A stretch of DNA of 64,000 bases, from contig CAJNDT010003446.1 of NCBI GenBank assembly GCA_905221615.1, positions 1,190,504-1,254,503 on the forward strand. The letters run 5' to 3'. Shown in pieces: positions 11,167 to 28,604 of this stretch. The notes beneath the pieces are model-generated. The model had not been told where the DNA came from. It ran no database searches and saw only the letters and a list, made by a program, of their open reading frames with translations. Each line of letters begins with the position of its first letter. Within the stretch, counting starts at the first letter, position 1. Made by a program: the position numbers and the translations under genes. Origin of the DNA: Symbiodinium sp. CCMP2592 (lineage: Eukaryota > Sar > Dinophyceae > Suessiales > Symbiodiniaceae).

Positions 11167-11583
11167 GTGCCCGCGATGCATAGAAATCTTGTTTCTGAGC
11201 AGTGAGTCTGGTTCGGTTCTTGGTGTCCAAGCGTAAGATCATAAAGCTGAGACTCCGATACTAGGACAAGTGTCGACAAGAACTGTCAGCATCAGTGACC
11301 CGGAGTTAGTGATGCATCGCGTGCTCATCAGACTTACGCCCTGTCAAACCCAAAGCTCTAAGCCCTGAAACCTACAAACTGAACCCTTATGAACCCTTAA
11401 AAACTCAGATCGAAGCCTAGATATTCAACCTAATTAACGCCCTAAACCCCTAAAAACCCGAAACCCTTAAAAAAAAAACAGAAAAAGGGCCCTACACCCC
11501 TTAGATAGCCCCTAGGTTAAAAAGGCCCTAAACTCCTATCAAACCCCTTTTAAACCCCTAGACCTAAGAAGCCCTATCTTCAG
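11167..11583. other. Channel intron with CCCTAAA-like words
   Basis: It is a GT-AG intron. Its right half (11440-11575) is degenerate CCCTAAA/CCCTTAA sequence. No gene. Confidence 0.6.
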
Positions 11584-11659
11584 GCTCCTGGACAACATGA
11601 GCCCCCGGCTCCAGGCGGAAGTCTGCAGAGTGCTTACGCTGACCTGGATCCGGAGACTT
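11584..11659 (+). CDS. K+ channel exon: C-linker, second part (last exon before the island)
   Basis: After acceptor CTTCAG the frame reads LLDNMSPRLQAEVCRVLTLT then WIRRL. L-L-D-x-M-S-P-x-L-Q-x-E-V is a hallmark of the C-linker. The next expected residues (K-V-P-F-F) are found only at 57250, so everything between lies in one intron. The donor is uncertain (GC at GCAATA, or slightly further on). Confidence 0.9.
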
Positions 11660-12648
11660 GGCAATAGGATCATGTATGAAAATACATGGTAGTCATGCGC
11701 ATACTATTCCGTCGGGTTTAGAGTTTAGGGTTTAGGATTTATCGGAAACTCCCATGTACTGGCATAACAATCTAGGACAGTCATGTCTGATAGTATATGA
11801 TCAGAGATCAACTTAAGCAGGGATGCGCGTATGCCGGGGATAGGGTGTATGTTTTGGCAGTTTTCCATGATCAACCCAAATTGCACATTTGCGAGTTCAA
11901 CTCCCCCAGTTTTGAGATTATGATTTGTGTGCGTATTTTACATGCCGGTGGTGTGTTTTTTACATAGCCAATCGGAGGATTCCAAAACCACATAACAAGC
12001 AAGCAATTAAGCAAACACCCGTTTGGACAGCGGTTTGAGTTGAATGGATTTGTGTGTATAGGAGTATGGATTTAAGATTGAATACAGGCTGAGTTTATTA
12101 CAGAATTGGAGGAGCAAAGGTCGCTCGCGGGAATTTGGTCTTCAGTTGTTTTGAGGGGCAAGCTGTAGCTCAACCCGAAGAACTTACCCGCCGTGCTTCC
12201 CCGTCGTTCTGCAACGGTGGACAACAACTTCGTGTCCAATGCCACGCTCTTCGCTGGACCAGGTGCCTTCCGCCCTCCCCTTTTGCTCTGCCTGCTCATG
12301 ACATGAACGAATGTTGGTTATCTTGTGTGTGTGCATGCGACCAGCATTGTTGAAGCTTTGTTGACGGAGCATCGGTTGTTCGACTGCCACAATTTTGGAC
12401 CAAGCCTGCACATTGTGCATCAAAGCTCTCTGATGACATGATGTCCATGCCTCAGGCAACACATGATGGACGCTTTTTCAGATTCATTCACACAGTTTAT
12501 AGGAGCTTAACACTCGTAAGTAGCTATTGCATCACTCGCCTTAAGGTTTAAGGACTTTCAGCGTGTGGAAGCGCATGACTGATAATTTCCCGACGTTCTC
12601 CTCTACCTAGTATCCTCGCCGTTCCTTCGTAGTTCCACCTCGGCGGCC
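11660..12648. other. Left margin of the island within the channel intron
   Basis: It contains TTTAGGG words near 11718-11735 and a 15-bp end (ATCGGAAACTCCCA, 11741-11754) of the family-1 foldback element without its partner arm. From 11835 the sequence is repeated at 30002 onward. Overlapping frames at 12072-12462 on both strands show no motif. Confidence 0.5.
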
Positions 12649-17167
<4,519 letters not shown>

Positions 17168-18948
17168 TTCCCGTGCATATCAGACTCGACGGTTCCTCGA
17201 AGGACAAACTATTAAATTAATGTTTTAGAAGGCCGCATAGCAGCATCCTGGAATAGAGAAATATCCTGATTCGTCGGTCTGATACACGGTACTCGACTCG
17301 CCAACTTCTCGACTCGCCGGACACAGCAGGAAAAAGTGCGGTTCTGCAGTCGTTGCCGCAGAATGCTTTCCTGAGGTAGTAAGTGAGTCGTATCAGCATG
17401 CCAGTGTTTGCCAGCGTCAGGTGCTTTGAAGCCACCCTTTCTTCGCAGCTGGGTGCTCAGAGCGGCTCCGATCATGTGTTGCTGGTTGGGTCGTGGTCTC
17501 TTATGAAAGATTTATCACGGTTTGGAGTTAGCTGTTTTGCCGCGCCGTTACTGCACAGATAATTCATATTTCTCATATGCCATGCGGCTAGGAAAATGTG
17601 GTGTCCATGTCTTCTATGTAAATGTTAAGTCGGATGGCAAAGACTCAGAGGTGGATTTGCGATAATGGAGTTTGCAGTAGTCTACAGGGGGCTTCAGAAT
17701 CGTTATTCTTCCCTCTCAGGAAAGGTCTGTCTTCATATTTAATTTACGAGCTTTTTGATATTCAAACCATGGACAGTCAAAAAGTGGTTTGGATTGGGTG
17801 TCTCAGTCTTTGTGGAGGTTTCACATCAGGCAATAATAATATTATATTAATACTCAGAATTATAAAATATTAAAGAGGAGAAGCCCTCAAGCTTCCTCGC
17901 ATCAGGTCTTCCATGCGCAATCCTTCGTTGCAAGCTCAGGTCTGTTCATGCTTTTTTTGTTTGGGTTTAAAGGATGGTTCTCTTCAGGGCACAGGGTAAG
18001 TACAGTAAGTTCTTGCACTTGTGCAGTGGTATAATGGTACTGGACTCGAGAATGCACATTCCCTGTTTGTTCTCCTGGTACTTATACTTTTCTTTAGCGG
18101 TTGCCTTTGGAACCATCTTGTCTTGAGATGCTACTTACAGGTTTCTTCGCTTGTTACTTACATCTTCTGAGATTGGGGACTTCATTTGGGACGTTGTGTT
18201 CATCTGGTTTCCCATGCAACACTAAGCAACAGCTGTTGGCACTCGCAGGACATACACAGGACAACACATACACACACCCACACACACACACAGAGTCTGT
18301 GTTTCAGCTGTCGGGTTTACACAGGGTGTGGGGTTCCTTTGGGACAAGGGGGGTTAGCAGCTGACTGAATGCAGTTTAGAATCATAGTTATACATGTCAG
18401 TTTGAAGACTTAGACACAAGGCCTGGGTCGTCAGTACACATTGCAACGGTCGTTCGGAGTTCGATGGTTCTACTCAGCAGCTTGCCTCTTGTAAAGAATG
18501 CTGGGTTTTGTAACCAGACTGTTCAAGGTCGGTTCCTAGGACTGTCCAAGCTCCTTTTCTGTGCACTTTGCATTCGAAGTTACTATGATTTAAGCTAGGA
18601 AGCTCAAAAGCGGCACCGCAGGACCACCCCGAAGGACTAGGGACAAATCATGAGTCCATGGTTCCCATGTAGTACTAACGTCGGCCTCACAAAGGTGACT
18701 CCGCTGGACTTCGAGTGGGCACACGTAGATCACCGTGGGCAGCCTAGCACTTGCCAGTGTGGAGCAGCAGCACAAGTCAGGCAGACTTTCATCTGAAGCA
18801 TCATGGTCTGTCGTGGTTGGTGATGCTTTAGGTTTTTTAAAGAAGCCTAGACACAGAATCATTGTTATCATGCCGCTGCCAGAAAGCCCAAGCCACCTGC
18901 CACTGTCATCATCATTCCTCTCCCTTTCCTCGTTCTTTCTCGTCGGAC
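17168..18948. other. Spacer between genes A and B
   Basis: Mostly AT-richer sequence without a supported gene. A (CA)n tract lies at about 18265-18292. One exon-like stretch at about 18690-18740 reads VTPLDFEWAHVDHRGQ after a CAAAG acceptor, but it could not be tied to gene B. Confidence 0.4.
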
Positions 18949-20467
18949 ATGTCGTCCTCCGGTTCCGCTGACCGAGCAGGACTTCCCCATGGACTCCCGT
19001 TTTTTCTTCGCCGTTCCACCGACCCGCAGGACGAGGTCATATTCGATTTTCGTGCGATGGACTATTACCTCGCGTCGGTCTGTGGGATGGAAGACCCAAG
19101 TACCATCCTGCAGCGTAATCTCGATTATTGCGAGCAGCTGCCGTCGAACTGTTTGGACTGCCTTCCGCCGGACATTGACTCGCAGGAGGATTTGCAGTGC
19201 TTCCTCGCCGATCTGAGCCTTGCGCAGGCATATTATTTCCGCACTGGACAACCCGACAGGATGCCCGAATGGCGCACCGAATGGCTCTCGACTGTCTTTG
19301 TACCCGAACACTCGCCGTACGACACGCAGCAGAAATGGGCGGACAGGCTCGTTACACCCATGTTGGTTGTAGCGTGGTTTCTATGAAGGTGCATGCTTTT
19401 AAAGCCATATAATATTATAATACATTGATTATTTTCCACAGAGCACATCCCGTAGGCTTTGGTCTTGGCTTGCTGCAACCGATGGACTGCTGTACAAGCG
19501 GCCCCCTGCCTTCGCGACACGGACTCCTCGGACGGTGAGTGAGAGAGACTTCTAGATTTTAATAGTTTGTGTTTCTGATAATTGAATTGTTCCCTAGCAG
19601 GAAGGACGACGGCTGGCAGATACTCGTCGAACACATGCAGGGCGATAAAATGTTGGAGTGTGGCACTCAGCTATGACATCAGCGCACTCAGTCATTCAAG
19701 CATTCCAGTACTTGCACTTGTGTGTGTGAGTGGTTAAACACGCAGCACCCGCTGCCGGTCCAGGCTCTGCTTCAAGCAGATACTCGGGGCGGCCCAGCGC
19801 AGGACAGACAACGCCCTCTCCGCCGGACTCCATTCCCCGCTGTTCGGTTCCCGACACCCGCAATCGTGGATGGTCGAGATGCTGAACCGCGACTGGGAGG
19901 CCTACCCGGTGGCCGTCCCCGTTCCCTGGCAGGGCCACATGTACTACGCGGTGTCGTCGCACAACGCGTCGGACTTGTACTTCTGCATCACGAAGGGCCC
20001 CGACGGACGTGCAACAGCAGAACCAGTAAGATTTTTGTTGGTAAACCTTGTAGTATAACTGAAATACTTACCAAGTCGACAAATTTTCGGACATCGCTGG
20101 TTCAGGTGACACGATCGACTTTCAGTGCATCGGACTGTTTCTCAAGAAACTCGAACTTGGACCGGGCTCGTGGAACTAGCCGCAGTTCGTTCAAGCACGA
20201 CGTACCCGCCGGCCAGTCTCCATTTGGAGTTCTGGAGCAGTTCGCTCTCGCCGGCCAGTCTCGAAAGTGACACGTTTTCTGCACTCGGAGTTCAGATCAG
20301 TTCGCTCTCGCCGTTCAAAAAGAATTGTCCTGGCACACTTTACATTTGCCGGATGTTAGTTCCTATCGCACTGTTTGCTGACTTAAACTTTTGCGCTTCA
20401 GGTTGCTGACATGGACTGGCACCTCTTTGGCGGGGTCCTCGGAGTTCTGGTGCTGCACAGTTTGTGA
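18949..20467 (+). CDS. Island gene B: unknown multi-exon protein (copy 1)
   Basis: Not recognised. The ATG at 18949 (MSSSGSADRAGL) starts an exon of about 135 codons containing VIFDFRAMDYYLASVCGMED and WADRLV. The next exons read SRRLWSWLAATDGLLYKR (about 19441-19533, canonical GTGAGT donor), KDDGWQILVEHMQGD (from 19602), a longer one (about 19747-20026) with SWMVEMLNRDWEAYPVAVPV and GHMYYAVSSHNASDLYFCI, DTIDFQCIGLFLKKLELGPG (from 20108), and possibly VADMDWHLFGGVLGVLVL ending at TGA 20465-20467. The exon ends after the fourth are uncertain. The protein looks compact and globular with aromatic-rich strands. The frames and splice sites are the same in both copies. No motif identifies a function. 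Confidence 0.55.
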
Positions 20468-21121
20468 CGATTTGCATCGGCACAGTTGCTGTGTTCTTTC
20501 CTGTCACACTCGGAAGCGACAAGTGCTTGAACCACCCGCAGTCACCAGTCACTCGTACTAGGTTTGTCATGTGCTTCATGCATTGCAATTGAGGTCGGTC
20601 ACTCCTCGTTCGGTTCGCAGGGCACGGCCACACGGCAGGACGAGGACTAAGTCAGGGGTCATGCTTTCGGATTGTGACAAGGCATTCCGCGGACTCTGAG
20701 GTAAGTTAGGATCCACCTGCAGCAGACATGGAGCAATTGCCGTAGACATAAAGAGTTAAAGGCCTTTGAGCAATTGGAGTCCGGTTTGTTGCCTGGGTTG
20801 CCATTTCAGCATTTCAAGCATCGAGTGCATAGAATCGAGGGTGAGCGGTAAATTTTAGTGTTGGGCGTTACACATTAGATTTGTTGTTTGTGGCTGTGAA
20901 TCATTAAGGTTAGTTCTGGCCTATTCATTGCGGGTGGTGTCTCCTTAACTAGATCTACTTACAGTGCATGGTATAAACCGATTTCACTTCTGGAAGTTCA
21001 CCATACTTGTCCACAGAGGGGCTTCGGGTGTGGCTTGATTCAGGAAAATAATCATGAGGTGTACAACTCAGTACTACGACTACTACCACGACTAGTACAA
21101 GTACTACTAGCATTGGTACTG

Positions 21122-21174
<53 letters not shown>

Positions 21175-21201
21175 GTAGTACTAGTACGACCACTACCACT
21201 A

Positions 21202-21282
<81 letters not shown>

Positions 21283-21283
21283 G

Positions 21284-21358
<75 letters not shown>

Positions 21359-21545
21359 GTACTAGTAGTACTACTACTAGTACTACTACTACTACTACTA
21401 GCTAGCCAGCTAGCTAGCTAGCTAGCTAGTACTACTATTACTTCTGCTAGCACTACTACGACTACTACTGCTACTTCTAGTACTACTACTACTACTACTA
21501 GCTAACCAGTACTACTGCTACTACTACTACTACTATTTCGACTAG

Positions 21546-21581
<36 letters not shown>

Positions 21582-21612
21582 GACTAGTACTAGTACTAGT
21601 ACTACTACTACG

Positions 21613-21667
<55 letters not shown>

Positions 21668-22151
21668 GTACACTACTACTACTACTAGTACTACTACTAC
21701 TACTACTACTAATACTTCTACTTCAACTAATAGGGACTGCAATTTCGGCCTACTGGTTTTTCCTTTCTTTAATGAGTAGTGGTACTGCTGCTAGTACTAC
21801 TCTTCGCAATCTGGATTAGTGTTGCTACGAGTAATTACTAGACCAGTAGTCAACCAGCTGGAGGAAGGCGCTCTTGCAATCGCTGTTGTCCTGTTCATAT
21901 GGAGGACACGGACTCCATTGGCCGGCATCGCTGCCGCTGAGCCTTCTCGTTTCAGGCACTGTGCTCTCGTGCGGTCTACGCTTTGTGTCTTGCTTGCCAT
22001 GTTCGTCCAGTCACAATGCACTGTGAGACCACCCAGCAGCAGGGCTTGATTGATTGTTTGGTTTTCCGAAGCCGTCCTGCCTGTGCGTTGAGACTTCGTG
22101 CAGTCTTATCATCCTTCCCCCGTCGTTCTTCCTCGACGGACCTTGCCCAGC
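20468..22151. repeat. Spacer with a large (TAC)n/(CTAG)n array
   Basis: Up to 21060 the sequence is unassigned; a short exon-like end TATRQDED near 20625-20650 may belong to gene B. From about 21070 to 21735 the sequence is TAC repeats with embedded TAGTAC, ACTAGT and GCTAGCTAGC palindromic words. The second copy differs strongly in length and internal order here. Sequence at 21740-22150 is unique and unassigned. Confidence 0.75.
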
Positions 22152-23071
22152 ATGCCTCGTGATGCCGGCCCCCGCAAGCCCACCCTCAAGCAGCTGGCGA
22201 AGCAGAAAGCGAAGGACATCAAGACCCGGGAGCGCAACGAGGCGACGTTCGCATCCGCCGTTCAGCACTCCAAAAGCACCATACTCGACGTGGACATGCG
22301 GTTCATTCAAGACACGCTGACCCAGAACCCGACTTGGATTTCTCCACTCGCTGGTCTGATCCGCTCGGGCTCGTTGAATGGTCTTCTGAAGGACGTTGCC
22401 AAGAAGGAGGAGACCGGTGGACTGAGATGGAAGGGCAAGTGCACCAAATGGGGCAGTTTGCCGCTTGAGATGGCGAGCTTAATGCTCAAGCATTGCGGTG
22501 TGGAGCTCGCGGAGGACGTACAGAAGGACGAACCCGTCGTACGGACCCTCTTCGAGATCCAGTTCTGGGCAGCCAAGTCGGCGTCCTTGCCATCTCGTGC
22601 GGACATTCGCTATCAGTCCACGTTGGTCAAGTTAGCGAGGGCCCGCATGGAGGACGTTGGTCGCAACTACATAGCTGCGGTGAACTCGGCGGAGGCTATC
22701 AGTGTTGACCGGGACAGGTACAACATCTGGTCACTTAGAACAACACGTTGTACTGCCACGTCTTTGCCACACAAGATGGACACCCTCGCCGTTCCCGCTC
22801 GGAGTTCGTACCCAACGAGTCGTACCTCAGCCACGAGCTTCCTACTCTCCCGGACAACAAGACGTGGCAATTGGACGACCCTTTTGCGGTGGACTGTGTC
22901 ATTTCAGATGGACAGAATAACTCGTTGTTCAGTTTTGAATGCGCGAGTTTCTTTCCTACTTTGCCGGACATGAAGGCCAAGTGGACCTTCGACTTGTCGT
23001 CGGACGCAGACACCACGGCTGGCCTCGGCGACAATGTGCCGCAGGGCACCCCGTCGGTCCGGAGTGCATAA
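22152..23071 (+). CDS. Island gene C: 306-aa unknown protein, frameshifted in this copy
   Basis: Not recognised. The intact form is in the second copy (40302-41222). It starts at ATG 22152 (MPRDAGPRKPTLKQLAKQKA), a lysine-rich N-terminus, followed by a helical region (LPLEMASLMLKHCGVELAED, RTLFEIQFWAAKSASLPSRA) and a strand-rich C-terminal half ending at TAA after VPQGTPSVRSA. Near 22735 this copy reads TCACTTAGAAC where the other reads TCACTTGAGAAC. The missing G shifts the frame and ends the reading early. Since it lies near the end of a contig overlap, the change is more likely a sequencing or assembly error than a pseudogene. A single uninterrupted exon is unusual in this island. Confidence 0.65.
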
Positions 23072-23559
23072 TGCACTCTCTCCTGGTAGTTCAGTGTGTC
23101 TTGAGTTTGGGGTTGACTTTACTCGTTGTTCTGTCCAGTTTGTTCACTCGAAAAGCACAATGTCGTTCGCCTCGCCGTTCGACCCATTGTGTCTGAGTGA
23201 GTGGACAGGCACGAGTTTCACTGGGGCCGTGAAGCCGGCAACTTGCAAGCTGCATAAAAGAATACGTGCGATGAATGGCTGACTGCAATAATGACTTCCT
23301 TGCGGTGCCTTGCAGTATGTGCTACATACATGTTGCAGAAGAACACAGACCCATGACACGTGGTGTGAGCACTGCCTTGCGACATCAGCGATTCGTTGCC
23401 GCTGTCTTTGGGCTTCCAGAATAAAAGCTGCATGCCTGCAGAGCCTCCCTTTCTCTTGGTTTGGCAGATGTCACATATACTTCCTGGGACATAGCCTATA
23501 AAGTTTTGCTACATTCGTTCACCAGAAACAGACTGTAGAATTGATCCACTCGCTATCAG
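23072..23559. other. Spacer between genes C and D
   Basis: A 40-codon frame from ATG 23160 (MSFASPFDPLCLSEWTGTSF) is present in both copies but has no other support. Otherwise nothing was recognised. Confidence 0.4.
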
Positions 23560-25049
23560 ATGCTGGAGCCCGCTTCTGCCGATGGACCCTCTTCTTCAGG
23601 ACCTCCAGCTTTTTTCAGCTCTGCGTCGGACAAGCGTCGGACAGTTGCATTTTGCATTCCCTGCGGGACACACGGAAGCCTCAAGGGCGAGAGCTACAAG
23701 TTCAAAGAGCCGCAGACCAAGGTAACGGATGGACATCGTTTTTGGCACATGCGTTGGTTTGTGGACTTCCTCGGAGGACACGAGTCTCGAAATTTCCTCG
23801 CAGGCAGTGTGTCGACGTTCAGGAACAAGCTCTTCACGATTGCATGGCCCTGCTGGACAGACACGGAGGACGCTCTGAAAAAAGAGATCGAGTCGCACTT
23901 TCTCCAGAGTTCGTTCTCCCTCCTCAAGCAGCAGGAGCACGCTGCAAACGCCGAGAAGAAGGGCACCAAACGAAAGGCATCCTCGCAGCAGATGCAGGAC
24001 GACATGGAGGACGACAACGAGCAAGCGGACAATGAGGAGCACACGGGTGACCAGATGGAAGAGGTAGCAGCTGGACGAAGCACACGTTGTACAGAGTTTG
24101 CCACGTCGAGCTTTGCAACGATTGTTCTTTTGCATCAATGGCACCAGGGTATGCGCAAAGATGCCAAATGGAAGAAGCCGGCAGAGGAGGTATCCAAGCT
24201 GGCCGGGGAGTTGCTTCAAGGCCTCGCTTCCTTGTTCCTGCAGACCCCGCAGGACTTCTCATTCACGTGGGACGGAAACACTCTGGTGCTGCCGTTCAAA
24301 GGAGGTTCGCTGGACGTGGACGAGGTTGTACTGCAAAACAGTTTACTTGCTAAAGTACTACACCGCGATCGTTCCCGATTCATGGACGTGCTGCAGGATG
24401 TGAATGTGGACTGCACCCGTCGGACAATTGGAGACACTCGCAAGTCATCTAGTTTGAGGACGAAGTACTACTTGTTGGCGGCTTTGGCACGTGCCATGGA
24501 TTCGTCGGACGACACGCATTCCTGCTGGACATCTTTGAATGTGAAGCAAGTGATGCAGCTTAGGAGAGAGGTTTCGATTCGAGGGTTTGGAGGGTTTGAA
24601 GGGTTTGGAGGGTTCCGGGGTTTTAAGATGTAGGGTTGTGTCTTGAAAGCCCGAAAATTGATATTCCCCCTGTTGTTTCAGGAGCACCTCCGGATATCGT
24701 CGGTCGTCCACGAGTTTTCGACAAGAGGTTGCGAGTTCATCGAATGCCACACGCAGGACACTTACCTCCACATTGCAAGGACATGCGTTCACCGTGCAGG
24801 ACAGCAGCGAACAGCAGGACGAACAAAAGATCAAGAAGCACGCTTCTATGGACGCACACAGGCTAGCACGCATGGAGCGATACGCCTATGTCACGCAGGG
24901 CAAGTCAGATTTCCTCTCGACGGACATTTTGTGCGTGGTGGCAGATGCAGTGCACGTGGGAAGTGACGATTGGCTGAACATCATGGTGTACAACCACACG
25001 ACGGACAAAGTTTGGGTCTGCCCGCCGCAGGCGCTTTTTTTTTTTGTTA
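23560..25049 (+). CDS. Island gene D, 5' exons (copy 1)
   Basis: The ATG at 23560 (MLEPASADGPSSSGPPAFFS) opens a long exon to about 24571. It includes HRFWHMRWFVDFLGGHESRN, a basic-acidic linker (AEKKGTKRKASSQQMQ; MEDDNEQADNEEH) resembling a nuclear-localisation and spacer region, and a C-terminal helical part. A short intron of GGGTTTGGA-type words (about 24572-24682) follows. The next exon reads LRISSVVHEF and CEFIECHTQDTYLHIA, then the frame must change near 24772 to give the well-formed stretch SDFLSTDILCVVADAVHV and VYNHTTDKVWVCPPQ (to 25049). Both copies need this change, so there is a missed small intron, programmed frameshift or real damage. It is the N-terminal part of a protein of about 1450 residues continued at 25567. 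Confidence 0.6.
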
Positions 25050-25566
25050 AGCAACACATATTTCTGAGGCGTTTTAGGCAAGAGGCGAGGTACGTCAGAG
25101 CCTTGCTTAAGTTGACCTTTTTGGGTGCCGTTTTCGTAGCTTCTGGGTCCGACCAAAATCGTTTTTCCGAGGGGAGGTACACGTATCCCCGCTCAGGCTC
25201 GGTTTGGGGCGGAGTCTTTCTATTGTATTTTATATAAAGATAGGTACACGTATCCCCGCTGACCCCTGGGTTTCGGGATTGGCCTGATAAAGGCTCCCGG
25301 CCGCCCTTCTACTGATGAGTAGGTACGCACAGCCTTGCTTAAGTTGACCGGGTCCCGGGTGGAGGCCGAGGAACGCATTTCGGCCACATTTTGGCTGCAT
25401 TTCGGCCCCCAAAAAGGTACGCCAGATCCCCGCTTAAGTTGACCGGCCGGTCCCCCAAAAAAGGGCCCCTGGGTGATTATATGGTAACAACCTCTGTCGT
25501 TTGTTTTGCATGCTGTTGCTGACAAGCTCTTCCTCTAAGCTTTGCTTCACATTTTTCTCTGTGTAG
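25050..25566. repeat. Intron of gene D built from GGTACG...CTTAAGTTGACC modules
   Basis: The intron follows CCGCCGCAG with a GC start and ends GTGTAG. It contains about five related modules: AGGTACG followed by CAGAGCCTTGCTTAAGTTGACC (25090, 25321), by CCAGATCCCCGCTTAAGTTG (25416), or by ACGTATCCCCGCT (25177, 25242). A related module lies outside the island at 57014-57060. Confidence 0.65.
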
Positions 25567-27787
25567 TCAGACCACGCAGCAGGTCCAGAAATCGTCCGTC
25601 TTGTCGGCTGAGCAGTGGAAAGCTATGTGGAACAAGGCTTCCAAGAAGTTCCTCGGGATCGAGAAACCCGTTGGACCTGGTCATGCGGAGGACCGGCTGG
25701 CCACACTGTCTTGGATGCAGGACATAAACCACGGCTTGCGACCCATTGGCTGGACTTTTGGCTGCTGCCAGAGCACGCCGGCCGGCCCCGCGGAGGACGA
25801 CACGAAGGCTAAACGTGCACCGATCATGATTTTGTGCACCGACCAAGAAGCAACACAGCTGGCGGCTGTCTCCTTCTTGAGGAACAAAAAGAGCCTCTGG
25901 ATCGAACACGTCTCGGACCCCGCCCACAGGTCGCACAACGACGTGGCTTTGGCCTTGTCGGCCGCTGGACTCCTGAAGTTCTGCACATGGTGCATCTCGC
26001 TGTACAACATCAGGTATGGACCCTGGCAGAAGGGCTCGTGGGCGTTGAAGATCCAGCAAGCCGCAAATCGCATGAAGGACAACATGGACCCCTCGGACCC
26101 GATATTGCTCCTTTTCTTCCCGGACATTCTGCTGGACGCCGGCCTCTCCCCCCTGGACGACAACACGGAGGAGAAACGCAGGTCGTTTTTGCAGACATTA
26201 CCCGACATGGACTGCATCCGCATCAAGGGCACGAAGGCCAGCAAGAGTCGGTTCAATTCCCTGACGACGGCCCACAGCGCGCTGGACAAAGAGTGGTCGG
26301 TCTTGGCTTTAGTTCTCACGGTGGTCTGCTTGGAGCACAACTGGGCAGTTTCCACTAAGGACCTCTTCTCGCAGGACAGCAACCAGGCCCGTGCCTCGGT
26401 TCCATATGGTGGAAGCAAGTCTTCTGCCATACAGGAGGCCAAGCAAGGCATGGACCAGGAGCGGAAGGGCAGCGCGAACAGTCTACACTTAATGACGAAG
26501 TTCGTGATCTCGCAGGACAACAAGACGACAGCCAGGATGATGTTCCAGGTCTTGCAACCCGAAGAGCTTCGTTGTTCGCTCATGCTCAAGCAGCTGCGTT
26601 CCAAAGGCATGACGAAGGACTACTACTCTGGCTGGGCACACTGGTCTTGGATGAGCACTGCAAAGGACCACGTCAGGACTTTGTCGAATTTGGAAGGTTT
26701 ATCTCGTGTCGGCCTCGACCTGACACTGGCACGCGCACAACCCCCGGAGGAGACAGAGCTTGTCTGGCAGGACTCGCTCGCAGGCCAAATGACGCAGTTG
26801 ACACTACAGATCCTGCGGCTGCGGGCCGGGGCACAGCTGTACCATACTGGAGGTTTCGGTGCGACCGCAGGACTAGTCCATGCTGAAGAGCAGTTCCGTC
26901 GGGCAAGCTTGGATTTTTTCAAAGAGATGCAGTCTTGTATCCAGGACACGCACAGTGGTGGTTCTCGTATGGCAAAAAAATTGCTCGAAGGTCATTTCTC
27001 CCAAGGGCCGATTAGTCGGTACATCCTCGCCGATCTTTGCACTACCCGGTTTCAGAGCCTTACGGAGGACGTTGCACACGTATTGACCAGCATTTGGTCG
27101 GGCCTCTTGAACACGAAGATCATCGAAGACTGTAATAAAGTCCAGCGCGAGGCCGAGCAACGACATTCGTCTTCGAAGGACTTGGGTCGTTTGGACGGAT
27201 GGAAGGCTGTGACCCAACAGGCCGTGGTCAAGATGTACGAGAGGGTGGAGGCACTGTCAACGGAGCTCTACCACACGCCGGCAGCGTTTGACGTGGCCAA
27301 ACTTTTCTGCAAAGACACCGAGAAGAAGAAGATTCAAGCAGTTCGTCGTCGTTCCGATTCGTCGGTCAGCACGCAGGTCAGTGCCTCGGAGGTGCAGGAA
27401 GCACAGCTTCTTGCAGACGTGACGAAGACGAGGGACTGGGTCTCCCACAACCACGCCGAGGAACAGGAGGTTTTGGCTGCCTTCAGTTTACTGATGAAGG
27501 CGTGGAGGGCCAAGCGATGGTCGCTTTGTGAAGAAGGTTGGTGCTCTGGACTTTTGCCCGAAGGACATGTTGTACTGGCAGGTGCAGACCCGTTGTTCAT
27601 CGTTCGGACATACCGTTTGGCTGCACTCGCATGGCCCGGCAAGATCGTTAAGGACAAGGACCATGAGTTTTCGAATTCAACATGGGCGTTCGGTCTCTCT
27701 TTTGGATGCACAGCACATCTTTGGACTTGGAAGTGTTGCGGCTGCGAGTTGTTTCACCTCTGCGTGCCTCGGCTGCAGTACAGTTGA
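25567..27787 (+). CDS. Island gene D, main exon: DDE-nuclease-like domain candidate (copy 1)
   Basis: One uninterrupted frame of more than 730 codons follows an acceptor GTGTAG (QTTQQVQKSSVLSAEQWKAM). About 80 residues in is MILCTDQEATQLAAVSFL, and 25 residues later IEHVSDPAHRSHNDVALAL. Both carry an aspartate after a hydrophobic strand, as in RNase H-fold transposases. Near residue 505 is NTKIIEDCNKVQREAEQRH, a conserved-looking block with acidic residues that could supply the third carboxylate. The rest is helical. From memory, proteins with this D-Q...D-x-x-H-x-x-x-N-D arrangement are abundant in dinoflagellate gene sets, but I cannot confirm it. A transposase-like or nuclease-like role is inference. 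Alternatives are a lineage-specific nuclear protein without catalysis. The last 80 codons may be frame read-through past a splice site. Confidence 0.65.
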
Positions 27788-28117
27788 ACATTGTCAGCCC
27801 GACACGGACATTCTCTACATATATATTCGTCCTATAATGAGTGACGATGATTGATTGACACGGAAGGCTTCTCCGGTTCAGATTGTAAGTTTCGGCCCGG
27901 GGGGGGGGTAGCACTGAAGCTATTTTTTATGGGTTTTTGAACAACTCAGGCGATTCGACAGTCAAGGATTCGAAGTTTCACAGAGTTAGGTTGAGTAGCC
28001 CAGGATGGCACGTGCGTCGAGGTTTTTGGTATTGACGAAAGGAGGGTGTGGTTGTGTGTACTGCTACCACTTTTTTGGCCATACTACTAGTGCTAGTACT
28101 AGTGCTAGCAGTAGTAT

Positions 28118-28201
<84 letters not shown>

Positions 28202-28499
28202 CAGTACTAGTAGTACTAGTAGTACTAGTACTAGTAGTAGTAATACTACTACTACTAGGACTGTTGCTGAGATTCCTTCTACTACTGTAAACTACTGCGA
28301 TTGCTTGTAGTAGTAGTACTACTACTACTACTACTACTACTACTAGTACCAGTACTACTACTCCTACTACTAGTATTACTACAACTTCTTCTACTACTAC
28401 TACAACTACTACTGCTACTACTGCAACTACTAGTAGTAGTAGTACTACTACTAGTAGTAGTACTACTACTACTACTACTACTAGTACTACTAGTACTAT

Positions 28500-28533
<34 letters not shown>

Positions 28534-28549
28534 GCTACTACTACTACTA

Positions 28550-28604
<55 letters not shown>

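Noticed and set aside
18019..18060. tRNA-like stretch (GTGGTATAATGGTA) with a possible box A
   Set aside because: No matching box B (GTTCGA-type), no cloverleaf with a closed acceptor stem. The same holds for the copy near 36190.
25681..26610. 309-codon minus-strand frame opposite gene D
   Set aside because: It is a shadow of the + strand frame: no motifs, and its amino acids follow from codon use on the other strand. Other minus-strand frames opposite genes A, C, D and the methyltransferase were rejected on the same grounds.
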